NCBI GenBank assembly: GCA_003222975.1
Contig: QHXN01000060.1
Coordinates: forward strand, 1-52,134
Length of the DNA: 52,134 bases
Direction: 5' to 3'
DNA from: Acidobacteriota bacterium
Lineage (GTDB): Bacteria; Acidobacteriota; Blastocatellia; Pyrinomonadales; Pyrinomonadaceae
Shown one piece after another: positions 17,473-25,968 of the stretch (positions are counted from its first letter, which is position 1; every line of letters starts with the position of its first letter). The position numbers were made by a program, and so were the translations under genes. A model generated the notes under the pieces. The model did no database searches. It saw only the letters and a program-made list of their open reading frames with translations, and was not told the DNA's origin.

Positions 17473-18843
17473 GTGAGTCAGGCAGACGCCGGGACACAAG
17501 ATGCGCGACGCGCTACACTACCGGCGCATCAAGCGCGGCGTCGTCAGTCGTTCTTCGTCCTGCTGCTGCTCTGCGCGTTCCTCTTCCGCCTCTCGTTCGG
17601 CCTGTGCTCGCAGTTTTGGGCGGACGACGAGCGGCAAATCTACCTCATCGGGCTGAAGTTCTACACGACCGGCGCGTGGCCCTACTTCGGGCCGGACGTT
17701 TCGAGCGGCGTGCAGGTGCCGGGCGCGCTCCAGGGTCTGCTCGTCGGCCTGCCTTTGTTCATCGCCCCGCTGCCGGAAGCGCCCTTCGTGCTCCTGAATC
17801 TACTCTCGTTCGCCAGCCTGTGTCTGTTCGCCTGGTACTGCACGCGGCGTCTGCCCGGAAGCCCCGCCTGGTTCGTCTGGGGCTGGCTTCTGACCGCGCC
17901 GTGGACGCTCAACTTTTCGACGCACGTCGTCAACCCTTCATACGTCCTGCCGGGCGGCATCCTCTTCTTCGTCGGCGCGCTTGAGACTTACCCGGCGACG
18001 CGCAGGGGCCTCGTGCCGACCGCCTGCGCGAACCTGATGATGGGCTTCGCGCTCTTCTGGGTGATGCAGCTACACCTTTCGTGGGTCGTGCTCGTGCCGT
18101 TCCTGCTGGCTTCCCTGTACTTTCAATTCCGCGAGCGCGGGACGAAGGCGCTTGCGCCGCTCGCCTGGCTCGCCTGCGGCGCGGCGCTCTCAGGCTGCCT
18201 GCTCGCGCCCACGCTTCTGAAGTACGGCCTGACGAACGGGGCGGGCGGGACTGCGGGGATGTTCGCGACCGACGCCGCGAACCTGCCGCGCGTGCTCAAC
18301 CCCTTCGAAGGCGTGCCCGCGCGCTTCCTCTCGCTGGCGAGCTTCGAGCTGGCGCGCTTCACGGGGCGCGACACGGCGGAGCGCCTCGCGTTCCTGCGCG
18401 AGAATTTATGGCTCGCGCCCTTCGCCGTCTTCCTCGGCGCGGTCGGCATCCTTCAACCGGCAGCGATGATCGTCCTGTGGTTCAGAAAGAAGACCGCGCG
18501 CGAGGATTGGCCCGCGTTGAAACGGCTGACGCTCCTCACCGTGCTGCTGCTCTGTGCCCTCTTTCTCTTCACGTCGAAAGCGCCGGCCTCACACACGTTC
18601 TACGTCACCTTCCCTCTGGCCGCGCTCTACGGCTTCTACTGCTGGGACTCGCTGCTCGCGAGGCGCGGCTGGCGCGTGTTCGCCGCAGCCTTCCTCGCCT
18701 GCGGCGTCGTCTTTCACGCCGGGTTAGCCGCGCACAACTTCCCGCGCGTCTCTCTCTACGCCGACCGTGCGACCGCGCAGGCGGCCATCTCCTCGAAGAA
18801 CTATCAACTGCTCGGCGAGAGACGACCCGGCTCGCTGTACTAA
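17473..18843 (+). CDS. GT-C-type membrane glycosyltransferase-like protein
   Basis: A 456-residue protein with about ten hydrophobic helices. After the first helix comes FWADDERQIYLIGLKFYTTGAWP, where the acidic pair in the first outer loop matches the catalytic acid region of GT-C enzymes (ArnT/PMT class). Later helices and a late loop AHNFPRVSLYADRAT follow. These enzymes move sugars from lipid carriers to acceptors in the periplasm. No acceptor can be inferred. Start is GTG shortly after the esterase gene; a second GT-C protein lies at 32.8 kb. Confidence 0.65.
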   Translation: MSQADAGTQDARRATLPAHQARRRQSFFVLLLLCAFLFRLSFGLCSQFWADDERQIYLIGLKFYTTGAWPYFGPDVSSGVQVPGALQGLLVGLPLFIAPLPEAPFVLLNLLSFASLCLFAWYCTRRLPGSPAWFVWGWLLTAPWTLNFSTHVVNPSYVLPGGILFFVGALETYPATRRGLVPTACANLMMGFALFWVMQLHLSWVVLVPFLLASLYFQFRERGTKALAPLAWLACGAALSGCLLAPTLLKYGLTNGAGGTAGMFATDAANLPRVLNPFEGVPARFLSLASFELARFTGRDTAERLAFLRENLWLAPFAVFLGAVGILQPAAMIVLWFRKKTAREDWPALKRLTLLTVLLLCALFLFTSKAPASHTFYVTFPLAALYGFYCWDSLLARRGWRVFAAAFLACGVVFHAGLAAHNFPRVSLYADRATAQAAISSKNYQLLGERRPGSLY

Positions 18844-18939
18844 CTGTCGCTCTGGCCCGCAACGGGTTTGCCGCAAGCGCGTGCCGCGTGCTCTAATTCG
18901 CCAACGCTTCACGCAGGCGATGGCGAGCTTCAAAGGCGC

Positions 18940-19629
18940 ATGGCAGACTTCATCCCCGGCATCGAGCTGAGCAGGCTCTTCTTCTTCGAGGCGGTCAAGC
19001 CCGTCCTCGACGCGGAATTCCCGCGCCTGCGCTACGGCGCGGCGCTCATCGGCACAGGCTCGGAGGTGCTCGGCTTCGACACGGAGATGAGCGCGGATCA
19101 CCACTGGGGCCGCGCGTTGACCTCTTCTTCGGAGAGGATGATTACGAGGGCGCGCGCGAGGCCGTGCGCGCGGCGCTCAGCCGCAAGCTCCCGCACCGCT
19201 TTCGCGGCTACCCGACGAGCTTCACCGAGCCAGACCCGACGGACAAGGGCGTGCAGCACCTCGTCGCGCGCGACGCGGGCGAGGTCACGCACAAGGTCGA
19301 GGTCAAGACGCCGCGCCGCGCTCTCCGCCGCGATGTGGCGGGAGCGCGAAGAACATTTCTCTGCCGGGTACGAGCGCGTCGCCGAGATGCACAACGCGCT
19401 CGGCATCACCGACCCGCTCCCGACCGAGCCGCGCGACTTCTTCGGTCGCCCCTTCAAGGTCATCGCGCTTCACGGCTTCACCGACGCGCTCCTGTCGCGA
19501 ATCACGGACGAGCGCGTGCGCCGCGTCGCCGCGCGCCGCCCCATCGGGAGCCTCGACCAGTTCAGCGACAGCACAGACCTCATCTCGCACGCGGGCTGGC
19601 GTGCGACGCTCCGCAAGCTCTACGAATAA
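18940..19629 (+). pseudogene. DUF4037 protein, broken by a frameshift and an internal deletion
   Basis: The first part (MADFIPGIELSRLFFFEAVKP, then GTGSEVLGFDTEMSADHHWG) and the last part (EREEHFSAGYERVAEMHNALG, then RPIGSLDQFSDSTDLISHAG) are the conserved ends of DUF4037, a nucleotidyltransferase-like family. After DHHWG one base appears lost near 19109; the text continues in another frame as VDLFFGEDDY...LPHRFRGYPTSF...VEVKTP up to about 19310. There it returns to the first frame, with roughly 100 or more family residues missing. Two separate lesions argue for true decay rather than one sequencing error. Confidence 0.75.
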
Positions 19630-19686
19630 GGCGGCGGTTCACGGGCGACCGCCGAAGTTCACGACCGACGGGCAACGGACGTAACC

Positions 19687-21015
19687 ATGAGACGCAAACA
19701 CACCACGCGCGCCGCCATCGCGCTCGCCGTACTCGCACTCGTCGCCTCCGTCCCGGCGCGCACGCACGCGCAGGGAGTCCAGACGGGCGCGGATCAGTCC
19801 GCGCGCGTCCGCGAGATTCAGTCGGCGCTCAGCGCGTCGGGACTCGACGGCTGGCTATTCTACGACTTCCGCCACAGCGACCCGCTCGCCTACCGCATCC
19901 TCCGGCTCCCGGAGGGCGGCGTCACCACACGCCGCTGGTTCTACTACATCCCCGTCGTCGGCGACCCCGTCAAAGTAGTCCACTCGATTGAGCAGTATCG
20001 CTTAGACCTTCTGCCGGGCAGGAAGATCATCTACCGTAGCTGGCAGGAGCTTCACGACGCCGTGCGCGCGGCGCTCGTCTCCGGCGGGTTGAAGAATAAG
20101 CGCGTGCTGCTGCGCAAAGTCGCGATGCAGTACTCGCCTGAGAACGACATCCCTTACGTCGCGCGCGTTGACGCGGGCACAATCGAGCTTGTGCGCTCGA
20201 CGGCGGGCGTCTCGGTCGTCACCAGCGCAGACCTCGTGCAGCAGTTCGAGGCCGCGTGGACGCCCGAACAGCTCGCCATGCACCGCGAGGCCGCCGACAA
20301 ACTCCACCGCATAATCCATGAAGCCTTCGCCGAGATCGCCCGGCGCGTCAGGGCCGACGAGCCGACCACGGAGTACGACATACAGCAGTTCATCGTCCGC
20401 CGCCTCACCGAAGAGGGGATGACCAACGACGGGCCGAACGTCTCGGCGGGCGCGAACACCGCGAACCCTCACTACCAGCCCGACGCCACTCACAGCGCGC
20501 CCATACGCCGCGGCGACTTCGTCCTCTTCGACATCTCGGAGAAGCTGCGGCGCGCGGGCGCGACCGTCGCCGACCAGACCTGGACGGGCTACGTCGGCGA
20601 CAGCGTGCCCGAAGAGTACGTGCGCGTCTTCAACATCGTGCGAGAGGCGCGCGACTCTGCGACCGACTTCGTGCGCCAAGCCTTCCGCGAGGGGCGCGTG
20701 ATACGCGGCGCAGAAGTGGACGACGTGGCGCGCGGCGTGATTAAGCGCGCGGGCTACGGCGAGCAGTTCACGCACCGCACAGGCCACTCCATCGGCGAGG
20801 AGGGCCACGGCAACGGCGCGAACATTGACGACTTCGAGACGAGAGACTCGCGCCGCATCATCCCGCGCACGTGCTTCTCCATCGAGCCGGGCATCTATCT
20901 TGAGGGCAAGTTCGGCGTCCGCTCCGAGATCAACGTCTATGTCAGCGAGCGCGACGCCGAGGTGACGGGCCAGCCGATTCAGACCGAGATCGTGCCGATA
21001 CTGAAAATCAAGTAG
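19687..21015 (+). CDS. Exported M24 family aminopeptidase (Xaa-Pro type)
   Basis: A 442-residue protein with an N-terminal signal peptide (IALAVLALVASVPARTHAQ). Residues ~35-170 are the creatinase-like N-domain (SALSASGLDGWLFYDFRHSDPLAY). The pita-bread domain carries the five metal ligands: D in VLFDISEK, D in VADQTWTG, H in HRTGHSIG, E in SIEPGIY and E in VRSEINVYV. It should cleave N-terminal residues from proline-containing peptides in the periplasm. The TAG stop codon lies inside hairpin 7. Confidence 0.88.
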   Translation: MRRKHTTRAAIALAVLALVASVPARTHAQGVQTGADQSARVREIQSALSASGLDGWLFYDFRHSDPLAYRILRLPEGGVTTRRWFYYIPVVGDPVKVVHSIEQYRLDLLPGRKIIYRSWQELHDAVRAALVSGGLKNKRVLLRKVAMQYSPENDIPYVARVDAGTIELVRSTAGVSVVTSADLVQQFEAAWTPEQLAMHREAADKLHRIIHEAFAEIARRVRADEPTTEYDIQQFIVRRLTEEGMTNDGPNVSAGANTANPHYQPDATHSAPIRRGDFVLFDISEKLRRAGATVADQTWTGYVGDSVPEEYVRVFNIVREARDSATDFVRQAFREGRVIRGAEVDDVARGVIKRAGYGEQFTHRTGHSIGEEGHGNGANIDDFETRDSRRIIPRTCFSIEPGIYLEGKFGVRSEINVYVSERDAEVTGQPIQTEIVPILKIK

Positions 21016-21066
21016 TCAGTAGCCGGCATGAAGGCTTTGCCTAGCGGCTACTGACTACTGGCTACT
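21011..21066. repeat. Heptamer hairpin 7 (word GTAGTCA)
   Basis: AGTAGTCAGTAGCCG pairs perfectly with CGGCTACTGACTACT over 15 bases; the right side carries one more word, GGCTACT. The left arm contains the stop codon of the M24 gene and the right end is four bases before the ATG of the next gene. Confidence 0.85.
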
Positions 21067-21070
21067 TTCT

Positions 21071-21841
21071 ATGCTTAACTTCGCCATCCAGACCGCGCGC
21101 GACGCGGGCCGCGTGCTCGCCGAGAAGTTCGGGCGCGCGATTCAGGTCACGAACAAGGGCGACATAGACCTCGTGACCGACGCCGACCTGGCCTCGGAGC
21201 GCCTCATCGTCGAGCGCGTCCGCAGCCACCACCCGCGCCACGCCGTCTTGACCGAGGAGGCGGGCGACGTGGTCGCCGTCGGCGGCGCAGAGAGCGAATA
21301 CAAGTGGATCGTTGACCCGCTCGACGGCACGACCAACTACGCGCACGGCTACCCGGTCTTCTGCGTCTCCATCGCGCTCGAACACTTGGGCTCGGTCGTC
21401 ATCGGCGTCGTTTACGACCCGCTGCGCGACGAGCTTTTCGCGGCAGAGCGGGGCGAGGGCGCGACGCTCAACGGTCGGCGCGCGCGCGTCTCCGAAACCG
21501 ACGACCTCAACCGCGCGCTCCTGTGCACGGGCTTCCCCTACGACGTGCGCGAGCGCGGCGACTTCGCGCGCCACTTCCGAAACTTCATCATGCGGGCACA
21601 GTCCGTCCGCCGCGACGGCGCTGCCGCGCTCGACCTCGCATACGTCGCCTGCGGGCGCTTCGACGGCTTCTACGAAGAGGGCCTGCGCCCCTGGGACGTG
21701 GCCGCGGGCGTCCTCCTGGTCGAAGAGGCTGGCGGGCGCGTCACGCACTACGACGCCACGCCATTCCACATCTACACGCCGCCCATCGCCGCCAGCAACG
21801 GCCTCGTCCACGACGCAATGCTCTCCGTACTACAGCAGTAA
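21071..21841 (+). CDS. suhB: Inositol monophosphatase family protein
   Basis: A 256-residue Mg-dependent phosphatase. The metal sites are visible: EE in HAVLTEEAGD, D-P-L-D-G-T-T-N in WIVDPLDGTTNYAHG and WD in EEGLRPWDVAAG. It dephosphorylates inositol 1-phosphate or related sugar phosphates; in bacteria SuhB also acts in rRNA antitermination. Length is normal. No ribosome binding site precedes the ATG: the four bases before it adjoin the arm of hairpin 7. The gene is followed by hairpin 8. Confidence 0.9.
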   Translation: MLNFAIQTARDAGRVLAEKFGRAIQVTNKGDIDLVTDADLASERLIVERVRSHHPRHAVLTEEAGDVVAVGGAESEYKWIVDPLDGTTNYAHGYPVFCVSIALEHLGSVVIGVVYDPLRDELFAAERGEGATLNGRRARVSETDDLNRALLCTGFPYDVRERGDFARHFRNFIMRAQSVRRDGAAALDLAYVACGRFDGFYEEGLRPWDVAAGVLLVEEAGGRVTHYDATPFHIYTPPIAASNGLVHDAMLSVLQQ

Positions 21842-21846
21842 CAAGG

Positions 21847-21934
21847 AAGAGCCGTGAACCGTAAACCGTGAACCGTGACAAGAGGAAGCAGGTTTTATCC
21901 TGTCACGGTTCACGGTTTACGGTTCACGGCTCTT
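21847..21934. repeat. Heptamer hairpin 8, perfect 34-bp arms (word GTGAACC)
   Basis: Both arms contain CGTGAACCGTAAACCGTGAA in exact inverted copies around a 20-base loop. The same word makes hairpin 14 near gltX, where CCGTGAACCGTGACAAGA is shared exactly. It starts five bases after the monophosphatase stop codon. Confidence 0.95.
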
Positions 21935-22036
21935 ATCTGTATATTTATTCAGACGCCCCGGACGTTTCGGGCGTCAAACTCACGTCAAAGAGCGCGCAGC
22001 ACGCGTCCACCCCGAAAGTCGCAGAGGAAGTCTCGG

Positions 22037-23767
22037 ATGATCGCTCCCGGAACAGTCTTGCAGAACCGCTACCGCGTCGAGCGGCAAATCGGCGAGGGCG
22101 GCATGGGCGCGGTCTATGTCGCCACGGACGAGCGCTTCGGCTCGACCGTCGCGCTGAAAGAAACCTTCTTCGACGACCCGTCTTTGCGCAAGGCGTTCGA
22201 GCGCGAGGCGAGGCTTCTCAACCGCCTGCGCCACACGGCGCTGCCGCGCGTCAGCGACCACTTCGCGGAAGACGAGGGGCAGTTCCTCGTCATGGAGTAC
22301 ATTCCGGGCGAAGACCTCTCCGACATGTTGAAGGCGCGCGGCGCGGCCTTCCCCGTGCCGGACGTGCTCGCCTGGGCCGACCAACTCCTCGACGCGCTCG
22401 AATACCTCCACGCGCAGGAGCCGCCCGTCATCCACCGCGACATCAAGCCGCAGAACATCAAGCTCCTGCCGCGCAACCAGGTCGTGCTCCTCGACTTCGG
22501 ACTCGCCAAGGGCACGCCCCTCCAGACGCGCGTCACCGCGACGGGCAGCGTCTTCGGCTACTCGTTCAACTACGCGCCCATCGAGCAGATGCAGGGCGCG
22601 GGCACAGACCCGCGCAGCGACCTCTACTCGCTCGCCGCGACCCTCTATCATCTCCTCACGGCCACGACCCCGCCCGACGCGCTCACGCGAGCGACGGCAG
22701 TCCTCAACGGCGAGACAGACCCGCTCAAGCCCGCGAGTGACGTGAACGCGCGCGTGCCCGCCGAGGTCGCCCAGGTGCTTGCGCGCGCCATGAGCCAGAG
22801 CGCGGCGCGGCGCTTCCGCGCCGCCGAAGAGATGCGCGCCGCCCTGCGACAGGCAGGACAGAAAATTATTTCCGGCAGAGAGGCGACGACGCCCGACCTT
22901 TCGGCGCGGCAGGCAAATCTTTCCGACGAGCGAACGAGTCTTTCCGAGAACGAGACGCGGCTGATGTATCCGCCCGTCACCAGCAGGCTTCCACTGGCCG
23001 AGACGGAGGAACTGCTCGAAGAGACCGCGGTCGCTTCGAGGCATGACGCCGCAACGCTCGTCAACGCCGAGGCCGCCGGGAATGAAAAGACGGCAGCCGT
23101 CGAAGGCGAAGAGCAGACTTCGGCCCCCGCGCGGCGCAACGAGAAGTCGGTCGTCACGCGCGTCAGGGTTGTCCAGGACGCGGGCGCGGCGCGCAAGGGT
23201 TCGCGCCGCGCGGTCATCGCCGCGCTGTGCGTCGTGGCCGTCGCGCTCATCGCCGCGGCGGTCTATTCGCTCGCGCGCCGCCCGCCACGCGTTGACGCCG
23301 ACGCTCAAGCCCCGACCGCCGGGCAGCCCGCGCCGTCGGCGCAGACGACCGAGCCGCAGCCGCAGCCGTCCGCCGACGCGCCCGCCGAGAATCAGAAGGC
23401 GTCGGAGGCTCCGCCCGCGAACGAGTCGGCGCACGCCGCCGCGCAGCCGCGCCACGCGACGCCCGCGTCGGACAAGAGCGCGAAGCCGCGCGAAGAGAAC
23501 AGGCCCGCGGAGGAGAGCGTCCCGCCTCAGCCCCAGCCGCTCGCGCCGCCGGAGCGCGCCGCCGATGCAGGCGAAGAAAATCCGTTCCGCGAACGCGACT
23601 GGGCGCGCAACCCGCCGACCGACGAAGAGATTCAGCGCTGGGTGGCGCAGCACCCCGGCTGGTTAGAACAGCACCCGAACCGCGCGCGCATGCTCAGGAA
23701 GCGGATGATGCAAGAGCAGCGGCGCAGGAGAAACAACCAGCCGCCGTTCCAGCAGCCGCCGCCTTAG
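22037..23767 (+). CDS. Membrane-anchored serine/threonine protein kinase
   Basis: A 576-residue Hanks-type kinase. The ATG is selected by GAGGAAG seven bases upstream and because the kinase fold starts at once. Gly loop IGEGGMG (19-24), K41 in ALKE, H133-R-D135 in IHRDIKPQN and D153-F-G are all intact, so it should be active. Residues ~280-385 are a variable linker; one membrane helix lies near 392-414 (AVIAALCVVAVALIAAAVYSL). The last ~160 residues are outside the membrane, proline/alanine/glutamate-rich and end in a basic, glutamine-rich tail with no recognised sensor domain. The signal it senses is unknown. Confidence 0.9.
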   Translation: MIAPGTVLQNRYRVERQIGEGGMGAVYVATDERFGSTVALKETFFDDPSLRKAFEREARLLNRLRHTALPRVSDHFAEDEGQFLVMEYIPGEDLSDMLKARGAAFPVPDVLAWADQLLDALEYLHAQEPPVIHRDIKPQNIKLLPRNQVVLLDFGLAKGTPLQTRVTATGSVFGYSFNYAPIEQMQGAGTDPRSDLYSLAATLYHLLTATTPPDALTRATAVLNGETDPLKPASDVNARVPAEVAQVLARAMSQSAARRFRAAEEMRAALRQAGQKIISGREATTPDLSARQANLSDERTSLSENETRLMYPPVTSRLPLAETEELLEETAVASRHDAATLVNAEAAGNEKTAAVEGEEQTSAPARRNEKSVVTRVRVVQDAGAARKGSRRAVIAALCVVAVALIAAAVYSLARRPPRVDADAQAPTAGQPAPSAQTTEPQPQPSADAPAENQKASEAPPANESAHAAAQPRHATPASDKSAKPREENRPAEESVPPQPQPLAPPERAADAGEENPFRERDWARNPPTDEEIQRWVAQHPGWLEQHPNRARMLRKRMMQEQRRRRNNQPPFQQPPP

Positions 23768-23824
23768 TCACTGCTGTTAAGCGAGGCTTGGGTTTCAGCC
23801 TGCGGAGCAGGCGGCAGCATAAAG

Positions 23825-23884
23825 CCCCGCGCGTGAGCGCGGGGTAACGTTGCCGGTAAAACGTCCAAGCCCGCGTGAGCGGGC
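23825..23884. repeat. REP-like pair of GC hairpins
   Basis: CCCCGCGCGTGAGCGCGGGG and, 24 bases on, GCCCGCGTGAGCGGGC share the core CGCGTGAGCG. Short paired GC hairpins of this type are typical of dispersed REP elements; here they follow the kinase gene. No REP-associated transposase is in the window. Confidence 0.55.
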
Positions 23885-23972
23885 GACAGGCCCGTGGCAT
23901 CAGACCTCTGCCGCTATCTTCGATAGCTCGGTTGATTATTTGTGAACTCCGGCCCCGCGTTCAGCCTGCGCT

Positions 23973-24002
23973 TTGCCTTCGGTTTCGGCGCTGGGTTATA
24001 TT
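23973..24002 (+). promoter_or_regulatory. Promoter of tRNA-Ser(UGA)
   Basis: TTGCCT, an 18-base spacer and TATATT place transcription start about 14 bases before the tRNA. Confidence 0.5.
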
Positions 24003-24023
24003 CTTTCCGCACCGAGAAGTCGC

Positions 24024-24107
24024 GGAGGGTTGGCAGAATCGGCTATTGCACTGGTCTTGAAAACCAGCGCCCGAAAGGGCTTGGGGGTTCGAGTCCCTCA
24101 CCCTCCG
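24024..24107 (+). tRNA. tRNA-Ser(UGA)
   Basis: Acceptor GGAGGGT pairs with ACCCTCC; the anticodon loop CTTGAAA carries TGA; the long variable arm GCCCGAAAGGGC is class II; the T-arm GGGGGTTCGAGTCCCTC is standard. The discriminator is G and no CCA is encoded. This tRNA can also read UCG codons by wobble, which matters because the tRNA-Ser(CGA) copy at 3.7 kb is broken. Confidence 0.95.
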
Positions 24108-24199
24108 TCAACACAAAAAGTTTCCGAACGAAGCCGCCCGCCCCCTGCAAGAGGCGTGGGCGGTTTCGACTTTTCAGAACGAGATAGAGGAGGGTTTGA

Positions 24200-25228
24200 G
24201 TGAAGATGGTCGGGGGCTTGGCGCGGGTGACGTTCGGCTTCGCGCTCTGGCAGCAGGACGAGAACGTGCTGCAAAGACTGTGGCGCTGGACTGCGCCGCT
24301 GCGCGACTACGTCAATTTCGACTGGAAGCTGGGCAACTTCGTCTTCTCGCCGTCGTCGCTGTTGATCGGCGCTCTCGTGATGCTCCTCGCCGTCGTCGTC
24401 TCGCGCTACCTGCGCGCGTTCATCGAGGGGCGGATGGCGCGGCACAAGTTCATAGACCCCGGCGTCCAGTTCACAGTCCTGCGACTCGTCCACTACGTCG
24501 TCATCACAATCGGCGTCGTGACGGCGCTCAAGATCGGCGTGCAGGCCGACTTCACCTCGCTCGCCGTCATCTTCACGGCGCTCTCGGTCGGCATCGGCTT
24601 CGGCCTCCAGTTCATCGCGGGCGACATCGCCGCCGGCTTCATCATCCTCTTCGAGCGCCCCGTCCGGGTCGGCGACTTCGTGACCATCCCCGGCCCCGAC
24701 GGCAAACTCACCGAGGGGCGCGTGCAGAGCATCAACCTGCGCACCACGGTCGTGATGACCAACGACCACATCGCCGCAATCGTCCCCAACTCGAAGTTCG
24801 CCAACCAGAACTTCCTCAACTGGTCGTACCGCGAGCGCCGCTCGCGCATCAGCGTCCCCGTCGGCGTCTCCTACGCCGCGGACGCCGACCACGTCACGCG
24901 CACGCTTTTGCGCGCCGCCGAGGGCGTGCAGTTCCTCCTCGACGAGCCGAAGCCGAGCGTGCAGTTCACCGAGTTCGGCGACTCGTCCCTGAACTTCCGC
25001 CTGCTCGTCTGGACTGACCGCCCGCGCCGCCACCAGGTCATCAGGAGCGCGATCAATTACCGAATCCGCCGCCTCTTTCTCGAAGAAGGCATCGAGATTC
25101 CCTCCCCGCAGCGCGACATCAACCTGCGCGGCGGCACGCTCCGCTTCGAGCCGAAGTCGGGCCTGCTCGCGGCGGGTGACGACGCCGAAGCGCAAAGAGA
25201 CGGTGAAGTCGCCACGCGCGAGCACTGA
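24200..25228 (+). CDS. Mechanosensitive channel of the MscS family
   Basis: A 342-residue small-conductance type channel. Three helices are predicted (SSLLIGALVMLLAVVVSRYL; FTVLRLVHYVVITIGVVTALKI; the pore helix region SLAVIFTALSVGIGFGLQFIAGD), followed by the conserved beta domain ERPVRVGDFVTIPG and a cytoplasmic alpha/beta vestibule. GFGLQ...ERP..VGD is diagnostic. It opens under membrane tension and releases solutes. The GTG start is supported by AGGAGGG five bases before it; an ATG two codons on is an alternative. Located just after tRNA-Ser(UGA). Confidence 0.9.
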   Translation: MKMVGGLARVTFGFALWQQDENVLQRLWRWTAPLRDYVNFDWKLGNFVFSPSSLLIGALVMLLAVVVSRYLRAFIEGRMARHKFIDPGVQFTVLRLVHYVVITIGVVTALKIGVQADFTSLAVIFTALSVGIGFGLQFIAGDIAAGFIILFERPVRVGDFVTIPGPDGKLTEGRVQSINLRTTVVMTNDHIAAIVPNSKFANQNFLNWSYRERRSRISVPVGVSYAADADHVTRTLLRAAEGVQFLLDEPKPSVQFTEFGDSSLNFRLLVWTDRPRRHQVIRSAINYRIRRLFLEEGIEIPSPQRDINLRGGTLRFEPKSGLLAAGDDAEAQRDGEVATREH

Positions 25229-25293
25229 GGCACGGGCCGAAACTCCTGTTGCACAAACGCGCGCCGAGCGGTTAGGCTAGAGGCGTCCTACAC

Positions 25294-25311
25294 TGAATGA
25301 ACAGCCATTCA
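25294..25311. promoter_or_regulatory. FadR-type operator
   Basis: TGAATGAACAGCCATTCA is an inverted repeat with CTGAATG/CATTCAG arms and matches the known Bacillus FadR operator consensus TGAATGAMTANTCATTCA at 16 of 18 positions. It sits just before the regulator-acyl-CoA synthetase operon, with TACACT as a possible -10 overlapping it, so binding would repress that operon. Confidence 0.7.
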
Positions 25312-25347
25312 GCAACGCTCTCGCGAGACCAGCACGGAGACTACCCG

Positions 25348-25968
25348 ATGCGTTCCGTCCGCTCACTCCCCGCCCCGCCGCCGAGCCGCTCAGCCGCGGG
25401 CGACAAGCGCGAGGCCATCATGCGCGCCGCCACGAAGGTCTTCGCACGCAACGGCTACTTCAACTCGAAGGTCGCCGACATCGCGCGAGCCGCGGGCGTC
25501 GCCGACGGCACGGTCTATCTCTACTTCAAGAGCAAGGAGGAAATCCTGCGCTCCATCTTCGACCGCAACACCACCGAGGCCGTCGCCGCCGGGCGCGAGG
25601 AGCTTGCCAAAATTAAAGACCCGCGCGAGAAGCTGCGAAGAATCGCGCGCCACCACCTCGAACGCCTCGGAGCCGACCGCGACCTAGCGGTCGTCTTCCA
25701 GGTCGAGCTGCGCGGCACGACCAAGTTCATGGAGGAGTTCTCCGCCGCGGGCCTCGCCGAGTACCTCGGCCTCATCCGCGAGGTCTTCGAGCAGGGGCAA
25801 GCGGCGGGCGTCTTCAAAAAAGGTTTGAACGCGAAGCTCGTCGCCAAAGTCCTCTTCGGCGCTCTGGACGAGATGGCGACCAACTGGATTCTCTCGCGCC
25901 GTCGCTACAAGCTCGCGCCGATGGCCGACCAGGTGCTCGACATCTTCCTCGAAGGGGTGAGCGCGTGA
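25348..25968 (+). CDS. TetR-family regulator, FadR-like
   Basis: A 206-residue repressor-type protein. The start has GGAG eight bases upstream; an ATG farther upstream lies within the operator and is unlikely. Residues ~17-65 form the TetR HTH (REAIMRAATKVFARNGYFNSKVADIARAAGVADGTVYLYFKSKEEIL has the AGV..GTVY.YF recognition helix). The rest is an all-helical ligand domain like that of Bacillus FadR, which binds long-chain acyl-CoA. It overlaps the acyl-CoA synthetase gene by four bases and follows a FadR-type operator, so it probably represses fatty acid breakdown genes until acyl-CoA appears. The ligand is inferred. Confidence 0.85.
   Translation: MRSVRSLPAPPPSRSAAGDKREAIMRAATKVFARNGYFNSKVADIARAAGVADGTVYLYFKSKEEILRSIFDRNTTEAVAAGREELAKIKDPREKLRRIARHHLERLGADRDLAVVFQVELRGTTKFMEEFSAAGLAEYLGLIREVFEQGQAAGVFKKGLNAKLVAKVLFGALDEMATNWILSRRRYKLAPMADQVLDIFLEGVSA

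Noticed and set aside
22250..23650. Long minus-strand reading frames opposite the kinase and other GC-rich genes
   Set aside because: They are arginine/alanine-rich products of high GC third positions on the opposite strand, without family motifs or ribosome sites.
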